Below, piece after piece: positions 38,759 through 48,228 of a stretch of 64,000 nucleotides of DNA. Within the stretch, counting starts at the first letter, position 1. Each line of letters starts with the position of its first letter. The notes under the pieces were generated by a model. It was given only the letters and a program-made list of their open reading frames with translations, was not told where the DNA came from and did no database searches. The position numbers and the translations under genes were made by a program. This stretch comes from Catenovulum sediminis (lineage in GTDB: Bacteria > Pseudomonadota > Gammaproteobacteria > Enterobacterales > Alteromonadaceae), in NCBI RefSeq assembly GCF_007289895.1, contig NZ_CP041660.1, positions 310,001 through 374,000 of the forward strand, written 5' to 3'.

Positions 38759-38797
38759 ATAAAATTTATATTAGAGAATCATTTTAATTCTGTAATA

Positions 38798-40237
38798 CTA
38801 AGACACTTCCACTGCTAATTTTGCCATTTCAGAGTCGATCACATTTTGCACCATACCCACACAAGTACCACAACTGCTACTGGCTTTGGTTTTTGCTTTA
38901 ATTGCGTCAACCGTATCACACCCTGCACTTATCGCATCGACAATCGTGCCTTTAGTCACCAGATTACATAAACACACAAAACTTGAATCTGCCATTGTAT
39001 CCGCCGGATTAACAGGCTCACCTTGCAAGGTTGGCACAATCAGGGATTCTGGCGTATCGGATAATTCATCTTTTTGTAAATGAAGCTGTAATAAATGATC
39101 GTATTCACTGGTATCACCAATCAACACCGCCCCAATTAAGTGTTTCTGCTGAGTATCTGTTACTACTTTTTTATAAACACCCTCTTCTGGGTTTTCGTAA
39201 CAAAATGTCAGCGCATCTGGCGTTCTGGCATGCGCATCACCGATAGAGCCTACGGCAACCCCCATCAGTTTTAATTTAGTGCTCATGTCTGCACCAGAGA
39301 AGATCACTTCACCTTGTGTTAAATGTGATACGGCTGCACGAGCCATCGTATAGCCCGGTGAAACTAAACCGAAAATACGATTTTGCCAAAGCGCACATTC
39401 TCCAATTGCATAAATATCTTTATCCGATGTTTGGCAGTTATCATTAATAACAATACCACCACGCTCACCAATTTCTAATGCACACTGTCGGGCTAATGCA
39501 TCTTGCGGTCGAATACCGGCGGAAAACAAAACCAAATCGGTTTCAATCTCACTGCCATCTGCAAACTCGAGTTTGTGTACACAAGACTCACCATCGGTAA
39601 TAATTTTTGTCGCTTTTTCAGTGTGCACACTGACGCCCAAAGCTTCAATTTTAGCTTTAAGCTGGCGACCACCGCCTACATCAATCTGTGTTGGCATCAA
39701 TTGAGGTGCAAATTCTACAACATGCGTCTTCAGACCTAACTGTTTTAGTGCATTGGCTGCTTCTAAACCGAGCAATCCACCACCAACAACCAAACCCACT
39801 TTACATTTTTCAGCAGCAGCTTTGATTAAATCTAAATCTTCTATCGTGCGATAGACAAAACAGTTTTCTCTCTCTTTACCCGGAATAGGCGGTACAAACG
39901 GAAATGAGCCTGTTGCCAAAACCAGTTTGTCGTACTCAAGCGTTTTGCCTTGATTTGTCAACACCGTTTTACGGCTGCGATCAATTTCGCTGACCCTTTG
40001 ATTAACGAAGTGATCAATCCCTAAAGATTGATAATAAGTTTCTGAAGTTAAAGATAAATCTTCGGCTGACTTACCGGAAAAATATTCTGACAAATGAACT
40101 CTGTCATAAGCAAGCCTGGGCTCTTCTGCTAAAACTGTAATTTCAAATTGCTGATTCGATTGGGCAACCAATTGATCGACAAAATGATGCCCGACCATAC
40201 CGTTACCCACTACGATTACACGTTGTTTAGTCGTCAA
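38798..40237 (-). CDS. nasB: NADH-dependent electron transfer subunit of nitrate reductase
   Basis: The 479-aa flavoprotein passes electrons from NAD(P)H to NasA. It parallels the N-terminal half of NirB: VVGNGMVGHHF (FAD), KVGLVVGGGLLGLEAANAL (NAD), and a BFD-like [2Fe-2S] domain at the end (CLCNLV with CGTC). The start is probably TTG at 40237: AGGAGG stands 5 bases before it, whereas the longer frame would read through that ribosome-binding site. It follows nrtD. The high similarity to NirB suggests an ancient duplication. Confidence 0.9.
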   Translation of the reverse strand: MTTKQRVIVVGNGMVGHHFVDQLVAQSNQQFEITVLAEEPRLAYDRVHLSEYFSGKSAEDLSLTSETYYQSLGIDHFVNQRVSEIDRSRKTVLTNQGKTLEYDKLVLATGSFPFVPPIPGKERENCFVYRTIEDLDLIKAAAEKCKVGLVVGGGLLGLEAANALKQLGLKTHVVEFAPQLMPTQIDVGGGRQLKAKIEALGVSVHTEKATKIITDGESCVHKLEFADGSEIETDLVLFSAGIRPQDALARQCALEIGERGGIVINDNCQTSDKDIYAIGECALWQNRIFGLVSPGYTMARAAVSHLTQGEVIFSGADMSTKLKLMGVAVGSIGDAHARTPDALTFCYENPEEGVYKKVVTDTQQKHLIGAVLIGDTSEYDHLLQLHLQKDELSDTPESLIVPTLQGEPVNPADTMADSSFVCLCNLVTKGTIVDAISAGCDTVDAIKAKTKASSSCGTCVGMVQNVIDSEMAKLAVEVS

Positions 40238-40329
40238 AATATCCTCCTGCAACTGTGCCTGGAAACGCGAAAAGCCGTTCAGCCGGCTTTTCTATATCAA
40301 CAGTGATACCTAATTGGTCTAAGCAGGAA

Positions 40330-41181
40330 CTATGCCACTTCTTTACCCTTCTTCGATCCGCTCGCTTTTTTTGTACTGACATTTTCAACTTTTCGTTGTT
40401 TTTCGTATAAGAAAGTCAAAACTTCATGTCGATAATGGTTATATTCAGGATTGTCCGCTAAAGCCAATCGTTCACGCGGGCGAGGTAGTGTAACATCTAA
40501 AATTTCACCGACCGTCGCGGATGGGCCATTTGTCATCATCACAATACGATCGGACAACAATACCGCTTCATCCACATCATGGGTAATCATGATAACCGTA
40601 TTGCCAAGTTCAGCATGGATCTCCATTAACGAATCTTGCAAATGCGCACGCGTTAATGCATCTAGTGCACCAAAAGGCTCATCCATTAACAAAACTTTGG
40701 GCTGCATCGCCAGTGCGCGCGCAATACCGACACGCTGTTTCATACCACCTGAAATTTCATCGGGTCTTTTGTGCGCGGCGTGTGTCATATGCACTAATTC
40801 AAGATTATGATTAACCCACTCTTTCATTTCTTGTTTGTTCATTTTTTTAGCAAATACTTGTTTAACCGCCAACTCAACATTTTCGTAGGCAGTTAGCCAA
40901 GGTAACAACGAATGGTTTTGGAAGACAACCGCGCGCTCTGGCCCGGGTTCATTGACTTCTTTATTATCTAATAACACGCCCCCGGAAGTCGCCTGATATA
41001 AACCTGCGACTATATTTAAAACGGTTGATTTACCGCAGCCTGAGTGACCAATAAGTGACACAAACTCGCCTTTGGCAATTTTAAGATCGACATCTTTCAA
41101 TGCGCAAAATGGCCCTTTAGGCGTCGGGAATTCGATTCCAACGCGGGTTAGTTCTAAGTGCTTTTTGTCTAATTCGTTCAT
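40330..41181 (-). CDS. nrtD: nitrate ABC transporter ATP-binding protein
   Basis: The 283-aa ATPase has Walker A GHSGCGKST (near residue 43), Q-loop FQNHSLLPW, signature SGGMKQR and Walker B LLMDEPFGALD, followed by the switch histidine ITHDVDEAV. It is the NrtD/NasD type, lacking the extra binding domain of NrtC. It is the third gene of nrtA-nrtB-nrtD. Confidence 0.93.
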   Translation of the reverse strand: MNELDKKHLELTRVGIEFPTPKGPFCALKDVDLKIAKGEFVSLIGHSGCGKSTVLNIVAGLYQATSGGVLLDNKEVNEPGPERAVVFQNHSLLPWLTAYENVELAVKQVFAKKMNKQEMKEWVNHNLELVHMTHAAHKRPDEISGGMKQRVGIARALAMQPKVLLMDEPFGALDALTRAHLQDSLMEIHAELGNTVIMITHDVDEAVLLSDRIVMMTNGPSATVGEILDVTLPRPRERLALADNPEYNHYRHEVLTFLYEKQRKVENVSTKKASGSKKGKEVA

Positions 41182-41239
41182 TTTTAATTCCTCGTAAATT
41201 CTGTGCTTAATTATCTTTTGTTATCCGTGGATAGGGTGT

Positions 41240-42235
41240 TTATCGCAATACGGCGTTTTTATCCCAGCTAACAAATCGTTGAATCATCAACATTAAGCGG
41301 TCGAGCATAAAACCAATCACACCAATCACTAACACCGCCACCATAATGCGCGCTAATGAATCAGAACTACCATTTTGGAATTCATCCCATACAAATTTAC
41401 CTAAACCCGGGTTTTGTGCGAGCATTTCCGCCGCAATCAAAACCATCCAGCCGATACCTAAAGATAAACGTAAGCCGGTAAAGATCATCGGGATGGAAGA
41501 AGGCATTACAATTTTAAATACGTGCGCTAATTTGCTTAAGCGCAAGACTCGACTGACGTTAACTAAATCTTGACTGATATTAGATACGCCAACAGCCGTA
41601 TTGATTAAAGTTGGCCATAAACAGCATAAAGTCACAGTTAAAGCAGAGGTTAAGAAAGATTTTGAAAACATCGGATCGTCCGTGACATACACAGCACTAA
41701 CAACCATAGTGACCAATGGTAACCAGGCTAACGGAGAAACAGGTTTAAAAATCTGAATAAGCGGATTGATTGCAGAATAGGTCTTTTGGCTTAACCCACA
41801 AGCAATGCCAATGGGTACTGCGATCACAGACGCAATAATAAACCCAACCATCACTGTATATAAACTGGTCCAGATTTGATCAAAGAAAGTGGCTTTACCC
41901 GTATAGTCTCTTATCTTAGGTTGATAAGTTGGGTCAACCTTCATACGCGCTTCGTTTCGCTCACGCTGGCGCTCGTAAAATGCTTCTGCTTTTTCGCGCT
42001 CAGCAAAATGCTCTGTTATCAGTGTACCTGCCTGACTATAAACCTGCGCAGGTCCTGGAAACTCGCCTAATGAAGTATCTATATTTTTTGCTGTAGAGGC
42101 CCAAAGTAATAAAAAAACGATTAACCCGATAAAAGGCAATAGCACGGCCGTTAATATTTGTTTGGCAAAATCGCTACTCAACGTCTTTTTAAAATCGAGT
42201 GCGGTTACTTTCGCCATGGTTGCTTCTTTTGACAT
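41240..42235 (-). CDS. nrtB: nitrate ABC transporter permease
   Basis: The 331-aa membrane protein has about six helices, and the cytoplasmic EAA loop is visible near LGIGWMVLIAAEMLAQNPGLG. A long periplasmic or cytoplasmic insert rich in E and R (residues 60-100) is characteristic of NrtB proteins. The ATG at 42235 gives the natural start with GGAG at 8 bases; the frame extends nine codons further without need. It lies between nrtA and nrtD. Confidence 0.92.
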   Translation of the reverse strand: MSKEATMAKVTALDFKKTLSSDFAKQILTAVLLPFIGLIVFLLLWASTAKNIDTSLGEFPGPAQVYSQAGTLITEHFAEREKAEAFYERQRERNEARMKVDPTYQPKIRDYTGKATFFDQIWTSLYTVMVGFIIASVIAVPIGIACGLSQKTYSAINPLIQIFKPVSPLAWLPLVTMVVSAVYVTDDPMFSKSFLTSALTVTLCCLWPTLINTAVGVSNISQDLVNVSRVLRLSKLAHVFKIVMPSSIPMIFTGLRLSLGIGWMVLIAAEMLAQNPGLGKFVWDEFQNGSSDSLARIMVAVLVIGVIGFMLDRLMLMIQRFVSWDKNAVLR

Positions 42236-42343
42236 ATTCCTAACTCCTAACATCGCTGCCAATTGACGGCGACAACTCTGCCGCCGAAATGAGTTGAACT
42301 GCTTGCCATATCAGCTGGTAGGCAAACAGTCACCAATTTGAGA

Positions 42344-43731
42344 TTAAAGTTGAGTATCACCTTTTAAACCGATTTTAAATTGCTCTAAATAAGCGTTTGG
42401 TTTAGTGCCGTCATAAACGACGTTGTCAATGAACTCTTTCTGCGGTGGTTTATAACCTGTCTCTGTCGCAAAGTTAGGGAATTCAGACGCCTTCGCTTTA
42501 CCTTCTTTAATCAATGCTTTAGCAGCTTGCGCATAAATGTCTGGACGATATACTTTTTTCGCGATATCCATATACCAACTATCCGGTTTTGCTTCTGAAA
42601 TCTGCCCCCAACGACGCATTTGTGTTAAGTACCAGATGGCATCAGAGTAGAACGGATAAGTCGCGTTATAACGGAAAAATACATTGAAATCAGGCACTTC
42701 ACGTTTATCGCCTTTTTCATACTCGAACGTTCCTGTCATACTGGCTGCGATAACATCATAGTCAGCACCAACATATTGGCTCTTAGATAAGATTTTGACC
42801 GCTTCGGGGCGATTCGCATTATCGTTAGCATCTAACCACATAGCGGCTCTGATCATTGCTTTAACCACGCGAATATGGGTATTTGGGTATTTATCTGCCC
42901 AACCTTTACTGACACCAAAAACTTTTTCCGGATTGTTCTTCCAGATTTCGTAATCGGTAATAACCGGCACACCAATGCCTTTAAATACCGCTTGTTGGTT
43001 CCAAGGCTCGCCAACACAATAACCATAGATAGTGCCGGCTTCTAAAGTAGAAGGCATTTGCGGTGGGGGTGTAACAGATAACAGCGCTTCAGCTTGCAAT
43101 TTACCTGAAGTGTCGCCTTTGTGCGGCGCATAATAACCCGGGTGGATGCCCCCGCGGCCAGCCAATAACGTAATTCATAGTTATGCGTAGATACCGGGAA
43201 TACCATGCCCATGTTAAAAGGTTTGCCTTGTTCACGATACTTATCAACTACCGGCTTTAAATAATCAGCTTTTATTGGATGAACTGGCTTGCCGTCTTTA
43301 TGCGGAATATTCTTTTTCATTTCTTTCCACACTTCGGTTGAAACGGTAATACCATTACCGTTCAAATCCATACTAAAAGCGGTAATGATGTCGGCTTTGG
43401 TACCAAAACCAATGGTCGCACCCAAAGGTTGGCCCGCTAACATGTGCGCGCCGTCTAACTGGCCATCGATTACTCGGTCTAATAAAACCTTCCAGTTTGC
43501 CTGCGCTTCTAGCGTGACGTATAAACCTTCATCTTCAAAATATCCTTTTTCGTAAGCGACCGCTAAAGGTGCCATATCTGTTAATTTGATAAAGCCAAAT
43601 TTAAGTTCTTCCTTTTCAGGCCATCCTACATCCTGCGCACTTACAGGTGATGCAATGATACTTGCAGCGACTGACACAGAAACTGCCAACGTCTTGAAAC
43701 TTGCCTTAATAAGCGAAGTGTTAAATTTCAT
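42344..43731 (-). pseudogene. nrtA: nitrate ABC transporter substrate-binding protein, one-base frameshift
   Basis: Two frames together encode one periplasmic nitrate-binding protein of about 462 aa. The first part (from ATG 43731, signal peptide ending SPVSAQ) runs to [10 protein letters not shown]; the second continues with [13 protein letters not shown] and [31 protein letters not shown] to the stop at 42344. Adding one G to the run of five G (43149-43153) restores the family sequence exactly. The gene has GGAGAG before its start and a regulated leader upstream. Either a real disruption or a homopolymer sequencing error explains it; all other family features are conserved. Confidence 0.85.
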
Positions 43732-43749
43732 ATATCTCTCCAATTTCCC

Positions 43750-43800
43750 AAAAAAAAACCCACTCCGACAGTCTCTCTTTCGAAAAACTATCGGAGTGGG
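43750..43800 (-). terminator. leader terminator (attenuator) of the nrtA operon
   Basis: On the minus strand CCCACTCCGATAGT (43800-43787) pairs with ACTGTCGGAGTGGG (43772-43759) over 14 bp, followed by nine T residues (43758-43750). It ends just 19 bases before the nrtA ATG, between the presumed promoter and the gene, so it can only make sense as a conditional terminator. NasT encoded nearby is the obvious antiterminator. Confidence 0.88.
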
Positions 43801-43852
43801 CTTCTGTGCCAATTCAAATTTTCGTTTTAATCTTTAAATGCAACAGCGCATT
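43799..43852 (-). promoter_or_regulatory. candidate dual-hexaloop ANTAR (NasT) RNA target
   Basis: The leader RNA holds two small hairpins. The first is AATGC-GCTGTT-GCATT (43852-43837); the second is GGC-ACAGAA-GCC (43810-43799). Both have loops of exactly six bases; the second loop has A at position 1 and G at 4 as in known ANTAR targets, while the first has G at both. The 3' arm of the second hairpin shares its bases GCC with the 5' arm of the terminator, so the two folds exclude each other, the hallmark of this class. Confidence 0.65.
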
Positions 43853-43872
43853 AACTCGACACTCAAGTTACA

Positions 43873-43888
43873 TTCAATCAACGTGCCA
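43873..43888 (-). promoter_or_regulatory. sigma-54-type promoter of the nrtA operon
   Basis: The minus strand reads TGGCACGTTGATTGAA, a full match to the -24 half and one mismatch (A for C) in the -12 half. Transcription would start near 43864, giving a leader of about 130 bases that contains both hexaloops and the terminator. Confidence 0.6.
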
Positions 43889-44184
43889 ACTTTAATTTTT
43901 ATTTAATATCAATAAGTTAAATTCAATCAATATAATTTTCATCCTTTGAATCACTAATTCAGTGCAATTTAAATTCTAATCTTGCACCTAACACTCCAGT
44001 TATAAAAATTGTGAAAGTCTGCGCGTTGTTTTCAGTCAAATGATGGGTTAAACGTTTTACTTGAGGGCGATAATTGGTTAAGATTACGTCGCCTTCTGCT
44101 ACAAAGTTAGGTAAACTGCGTCGCAGATTGATGAAACTTCAATAAACATATATGGATCAACAATTATAACCTGACGGCGGAATT
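43889..44184. other. nrtA-galE divergent region
   Basis: About 296 AT-rich bases lie between the nrtA promoter and galE. NtrC-type enhancer sites are expected here, but I could not point to a clear pair. The galE ribosome-binding site is weak (GGCGGAATT). Confidence 0.4.
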
Positions 44185-45213
44185 ATGAGTTCAACAATTT
44201 TAGTTACAGGTGGCGCGGGTTACATCGGCAGCCACACCGTTTTAGAGCTACTAAAACAAGACGACCAAGTCATCGTAGTCGATAACTTAGCAAATGCTTC
44301 CCCTGAAGCGCTCAATCGAGTCAAAAAAATCACAGGTAAAGACCTGACTTTCTATCAAGCTGATATTTTAGATGAAGCCGCATTAGATAAAATCTTCACA
44401 GAGCACCAAATTGATGCAGTCATTCATTTTGCCGGATTAAAAGCAGTTGGTGAAAGTACACAAATACCGCTCACTTATTACCATAACAATGTTACTGGCA
44501 CCATTAACTTGTGCCAGATTATGGCCAAACATAATGTTAAATCAATTGTCTTTAGCTCATCAGCAACAGTTTATGGCGATCCACAAGCATTGCCTTTAGT
44601 TGAATCTATGCCAACAGGTATTCCAACTAATGCCTATGGTCACTCTAAATTAATGATTGAAGAAATTTTGCGCGATCTTGCTGAATCTGATCCTGAATGG
44701 AAAATCGTTCTTTTACGCTACTTCAATCCAATTGGCGCGCATGATTCGGGTTTAATTGGCGAAGATCCAAACGGTATTCCGAATAACCTGATGCCATTTA
44801 TCACCCAGGTAGCTGTAGGCCGCCGTGAAAAGCTCAGTGTATTTGGCAGCGATTATAGTACCCACGACGGTACTGGTGTTCGGGATTATATACATGTTGT
44901 CGATTTGGCGTTGGGACATTTACGAGCATTAGAAAAAATACAAGACGAAAAAGGTGTCTTTACTTATAACTTGGGTACGGGTACTGGGTATTCTGTATTA
45001 GATATGGTTAAAGCATTCGAAAAAGCGTCCGGCAAAGAAGTGGCATATGAAATTGTCGACCGCCGTCCAGGTGATGTCGCTGCATGTTATGCTGACGCAA
45101 GTGCTGCAAAGCAAGATTTAAACTGGGCAGCCGAGTTCGGATTAGATAGAATGTGTCAGGATAGCTGGCGTTGGCAAAGTCAAAACCCAAATGGCTACAA
45201 AGACGCCGAATAA
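44185..45213 (+). CDS. galE: UDP-glucose 4-epimerase
   Basis: GalE interconverts UDP-glucose and UDP-galactose. The 342-aa product has [17 protein letters not shown] at the N-terminus, the catalytic serine/threonine region [12 protein letters not shown]-x3-K (YGHSK) and the [12 protein letters not shown] block. It is followed 29 bases later by a second epimerase, so the pair probably serves surface polysaccharide synthesis rather than nitrate use. Confidence 0.95.
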   Translation: MSSTILVTGGAGYIGSHTVLELLKQDDQVIVVDNLANASPEALNRVKKITGKDLTFYQADILDEAALDKIFTEHQIDAVIHFAGLKAVGESTQIPLTYYHNNVTGTINLCQIMAKHNVKSIVFSSSATVYGDPQALPLVESMPTGIPTNAYGHSKLMIEEILRDLAESDPEWKIVLLRYFNPIGAHDSGLIGEDPNGIPNNLMPFITQVAVGRREKLSVFGSDYSTHDGTGVRDYIHVVDLALGHLRALEKIQDEKGVFTYNLGTGTGYSVLDMVKAFEKASGKEVAYEIVDRRPGDVAACYADASAAKQDLNWAAEFGLDRMCQDSWRWQSQNPNGYKDAE

Positions 45214-45242
45214 AAATAACTAATTTGCTTTAAGGAAATCGC

Positions 45243-46250
45243 GTGAAATATTTGGTCACAGGCGCAGCTGGATTTATCGGTTTTTTTACTTCAAGACGTT
45301 TGTTAGATGCTGGACATCAGGTTGTCGGCATCGACAACATGAACGACTATTACGAAGTACAATTAAAAAGGGATCGATTAAAAGAATTAGAACCATTTGA
45401 ACATTTTAACTTTCTTCAATTGGATTTGGCCGACCGAGAAGGTATGGCTGAACTTTTTAAAGAGCACAAGTTTGATATCGTCATTCATCTGGCAGCTCAA
45501 GCTGGGGTTCGATATTCACTGGACAATCCATTTGCGTACGCTGACTCAAATATGGTAGGTCATTTATCCGTTTTGGAAGGTTGCAGACACAATAATGTTA
45601 AACATCTTGTATATGCATCTTCCAGCTCGGTATATGGCTTAAACAGTAAGATGCCTTTCTCAACTGAAGATTCAGTTGACCATCCGGTCTCTTTATACGC
45701 AGCAACCAAAAAAGCCAACGAGTTAATGAGCCACACCTACTCTCATCTGTATGATATTCCAACATCAGGATTAAGGTTTTTTACTGTGTATGGCCCTTGG
45801 GGCAGACCAGATATGGCGTTATTCAAGTTTACCAAAGCCATTTTAAATGGTGAGCCGATAGACATTTATAACGACGGTAACTTAGCACGCGATTTTACCT
45901 ATATCGACGATATCGTAGAAGGTATTTTACGTGTGGCTAAAAATATCCCGACTAAAAATACCGAATGGAAAGCCGAAGAAGGTTCTCCCAAAGACAGCTC
46001 GGCACCTTATCGGGTATACAACATTGGCAATGGTTCACCTGTTCAGTTAATGGATTTTGTCAAAGCTATTGAAGATGCAATTGGCATTGAAGCTAAGAAA
46101 AACTTTATGCCGATGCAACCCGGTGATGTATACAAAACCTGGGCGGATACCGAAGATTTAGAAAAAGTGACGGGTCATAAACCACAAGTGACTGTTTCTA
46201 AAGGCGTTCAGAAATTTGTTAACTGGTACAGAAATTACTACAAAGTTTAG
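45243..46250 (+). CDS. UDP-glucuronate 4-epimerase-like enzyme
   Basis: The 335-aa SDR-type protein has VTGAAGFIGFFTSRRLL, the block AAQAGVRYSLDNPFAYADSN typical of UDP-glucuronate 4-epimerases, catalytic YAATK, and RFFTVYGPWGRPDMALFKF. The product would supply UDP-galacturonate for capsule or lipopolysaccharide. It starts with GTG, preceded by AAGGAAA. It is co-transcribed with galE. Confidence 0.9.
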   Translation: MKYLVTGAAGFIGFFTSRRLLDAGHQVVGIDNMNDYYEVQLKRDRLKELEPFEHFNFLQLDLADREGMAELFKEHKFDIVIHLAAQAGVRYSLDNPFAYADSNMVGHLSVLEGCRHNNVKHLVYASSSSVYGLNSKMPFSTEDSVDHPVSLYAATKKANELMSHTYSHLYDIPTSGLRFFTVYGPWGRPDMALFKFTKAILNGEPIDIYNDGNLARDFTYIDDIVEGILRVAKNIPTKNTEWKAEEGSPKDSSAPYRVYNIGNGSPVQLMDFVKAIEDAIGIEAKKNFMPMQPGDVYKTWADTEDLEKVTGHKPQVTVSKGVQKFVNWYRNYYKV

Positions 46251-46347
46251 CCATAAAAAAAATGGCTTGGAGGTTGTTGTGGTTTGACCTCAAGTCATTA
46301 CAATGGCGCTTTTTATCATCACAAGCAAAAAACGAAGCTGCCTTAAT

Positions 46348-47199
46348 ATGAAACACAACAACATAAAATTAGGTGTTTTACTCTGCGCTCTTGCACTTCC
46401 CTGCGCGTATGCGAGCAAACAAACACCTAGTGAAAAGTTTGGAAAATTCGTCGCTTCTGTCGAGCTGGGCTATATCATGACCTCCGGTAATACAGAATCG
46501 ACTTCATTTATCGTCAAGGCAGACGTAGGAAACGAAACGGAATCATTTCGGAACCAGTTTTCATTTGATTCATTGTTTAAACAAGACGAAGTAACCTTAA
46601 CGGATAACGAAACGGGTGTTCAATACACTGAAAAAGTAACTTCTAAAGAAAAATACTCAACCTCAGTTCAAACCAACTATAAAGTAAATGAAGATGGTGA
46701 CGCTATCCTAGCGTTTGGCTCGTACGAATCAAACCGCTTCTCTAATTTTCATTATCAAGCCTCAATTGCAACGGGTTATAACACGCGTCTCCTAGACTCT
46801 AATACTGGCTTTTTAGACCTTTCTTTTGGTCCTGGTTACAGTTTTGATAGTGTTAAAGTAAAAGTAAATGCTGACAACCAGCAAATTGACGGCTCGGGTA
46901 ACCTGATTTTAGACGACAGTGGCAACCCTATAATTGGTGATGAAGAAGCAAGAAACCAGTTAATTTGGCGTGCAGCAGCAACTTATCAAAGAAAAATTAC
47001 TGAAGAAATAAAGTTTAAAGCGGCGTATTCAATAGAAGATGGTGATTACAATACTAAATCTACTTTTGAATCATCATTGACAATGCAGGTCAACGGCTCA
47101 CTAGCACTTAAAGCAGCTATTCTAAATAAACGTAACTCAAGCGACGGAACCAGTTCTTCGGATAAACGGAATTCCATAACTTTGGTATACAACTTCTAA
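46348..47199 (+). CDS. DUF481 (YdiY-like) outer membrane protein
   Basis: The 283-aa protein has a signal peptide (cut near CAYASKQ), then VASVELGYIMTSGNTESTSF, the DUF481 opening, and regularly spaced beta strands ending in LVYNF, an outer membrane barrel end. An acidic loop sits near residues 170-195. The family is often acid- or salt-induced, with no defined function. The ATG at 46348 gives the proper signal peptide; a start at 46303 would add 15 residues of no use. Confidence 0.82.
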   Translation: MKHNNIKLGVLLCALALPCAYASKQTPSEKFGKFVASVELGYIMTSGNTESTSFIVKADVGNETESFRNQFSFDSLFKQDEVTLTDNETGVQYTEKVTSKEKYSTSVQTNYKVNEDGDAILAFGSYESNRFSNFHYQASIATGYNTRLLDSNTGFLDLSFGPGYSFDSVKVKVNADNQQIDGSGNLILDDSGNPIIGDEEARNQLIWRAAATYQRKITEEIKFKAAYSIEDGDYNTKSTFESSLTMQVNGSLALKAAILNKRNSSDGTSSSDKRNSITLVYNF

Positions 47200-47509
47200 A
47201 GCTAATCTCCAGGATTTAATCGCAGGACGCGCTCTAACGACGGTTATCTATTATTCATCCATAACCATAATACTTTAAGCTAGATCAGTATATGTGCGTA
47301 TCTCACTAAGAAAGTGCAATAACGCTCTCAACGACTTTACAAACGAAAAATTTACAACCATCTCTGATCTATTCGAAAAAATAAAAAACCATAAAAATCA
47401 GAGATATAATTTATAAACAAGCGTTCACCATTAAAAAGTTATAAAACTAGGCGTACTTTTTGCTTTTCAACTTTAAACAGCACTGAAGCAGTTAACATAA
47501 GTTAAATAT
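47200..47509 (+). other. region upstream of nasT with inverted repeat
   Basis: These 310 bases have no gene. A perfect 9-bp inverted repeat, ATCTCTGAT (47360-47368) and ATCAGAGAT (47397-47405), encloses 28 AT-rich bases, and its right arm touches a TATAAT (47405-47410) that could be a -10 box. No good -35 is at the right distance, so an activator or repressor might bind the repeat. Confidence 0.4.
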
Positions 47510-48115
47510 ATGCAAAGTAAGTATCAATCGCACCGCAGCATCGGCTTAAAGGCCTTATTACTGGTTGAAACAGAACACTTTGACCGGGATTTAAAAAACG
47601 CATTATTAACCTGCGGGTATGATGTTTATCCCATGCTCACAAACGGGCCGATCTTAAAACTTGTCGATCAAGTTGAACCGGATGTTATCATTTTAGATGT
47701 CGACAGACTGAGTAATGAAAATATTCACAGCTTAACAATAGTTAGCCAGATTGATCCGAAACCTATGGTGATCTTCACCGAGTTCTCTGATGAAGCTATG
47801 ATAGACAAAGTGTTGAAATCAAAAATCAACGCTTATATTGTTGGTGATAAATTACCACACCACGTTGGGCCAACCTTACAAGTCGCTATTGCACGCTTTC
47901 GTGAAGTCCAGTCCCTCAAAGATGAACTTAACGAAACCAAAAGAAAATTAGAAGGCCGAAAATGGATAGACAAAGCGAAAGGAATGCTAATGAACAACAA
48001 AGGCTTATCAGAAGATCAGGCTTACCAAACGTTGCGAAAGATGGCCATGGACAGATCACAACGTATCGATGAGGTTGCGAAAAACGTGATTTCATTTATG
48101 CAAGCTGTCGGCTAA
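47510..48115 (+). CDS. nasT: NasT, nitrate-responsive ANTAR antiterminator
   Basis: The 201-aa protein has a receiver-like N-terminal domain (about 15-130; ALLLVETEH, DVIILDVDRLS) and a C-terminal ANTAR domain (about 137-198; WIDKAKGMLMNNKGLSEDQAYQTLRKMAM), which binds paired hexaloop RNA hairpins. NasT lets polymerase pass leader terminators when nitrate is present. The receiver retains the central aspartate but not the full acidic pocket. Its likely target is the nrtA leader described above. The usual repressor partner NasS is not in the window. Confidence 0.93.
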   Translation: MQSKYQSHRSIGLKALLLVETEHFDRDLKNALLTCGYDVYPMLTNGPILKLVDQVEPDVIILDVDRLSNENIHSLTIVSQIDPKPMVIFTEFSDEAMIDKVLKSKINAYIVGDKLPHHVGPTLQVAIARFREVQSLKDELNETKRKLEGRKWIDKAKGMLMNNKGLSEDQAYQTLRKMAMDRSQRIDEVAKNVISFMQAVG

Positions 48116-48228
48116 TTGCAACTGGCCAATTAGCTAAATTATGTTAAAATTCTGTTCAATTTATACAAATGGACTTGTTAAAGAGAAGCATTAGGTAGCT
48201 CTGCTTGTCCAAACGGAAAGGACTGTAA

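Larger units (their letters stand above)
38465..38797 (-). other. nasB-nasA intergenic region
   Basis: These 333 bases hold, in transcription order, a terminator for nasB, an AT-rich stretch containing TATAAT at 38612-38607 (without a good -35), and a sigma-54-type element. Near 38550-38563 is a small hairpin, GTCCG-AAGG-CGGAC, within the predicted nasA leader. The arrangement says that nasA is transcribed from its own nitrogen-controlled promoter. Confidence 0.6.

Noticed and set aside
40451-40810. 119-codon plus-strand frame inside nrtD
   Set aside because: Antisense shadow of the ATPase gene.
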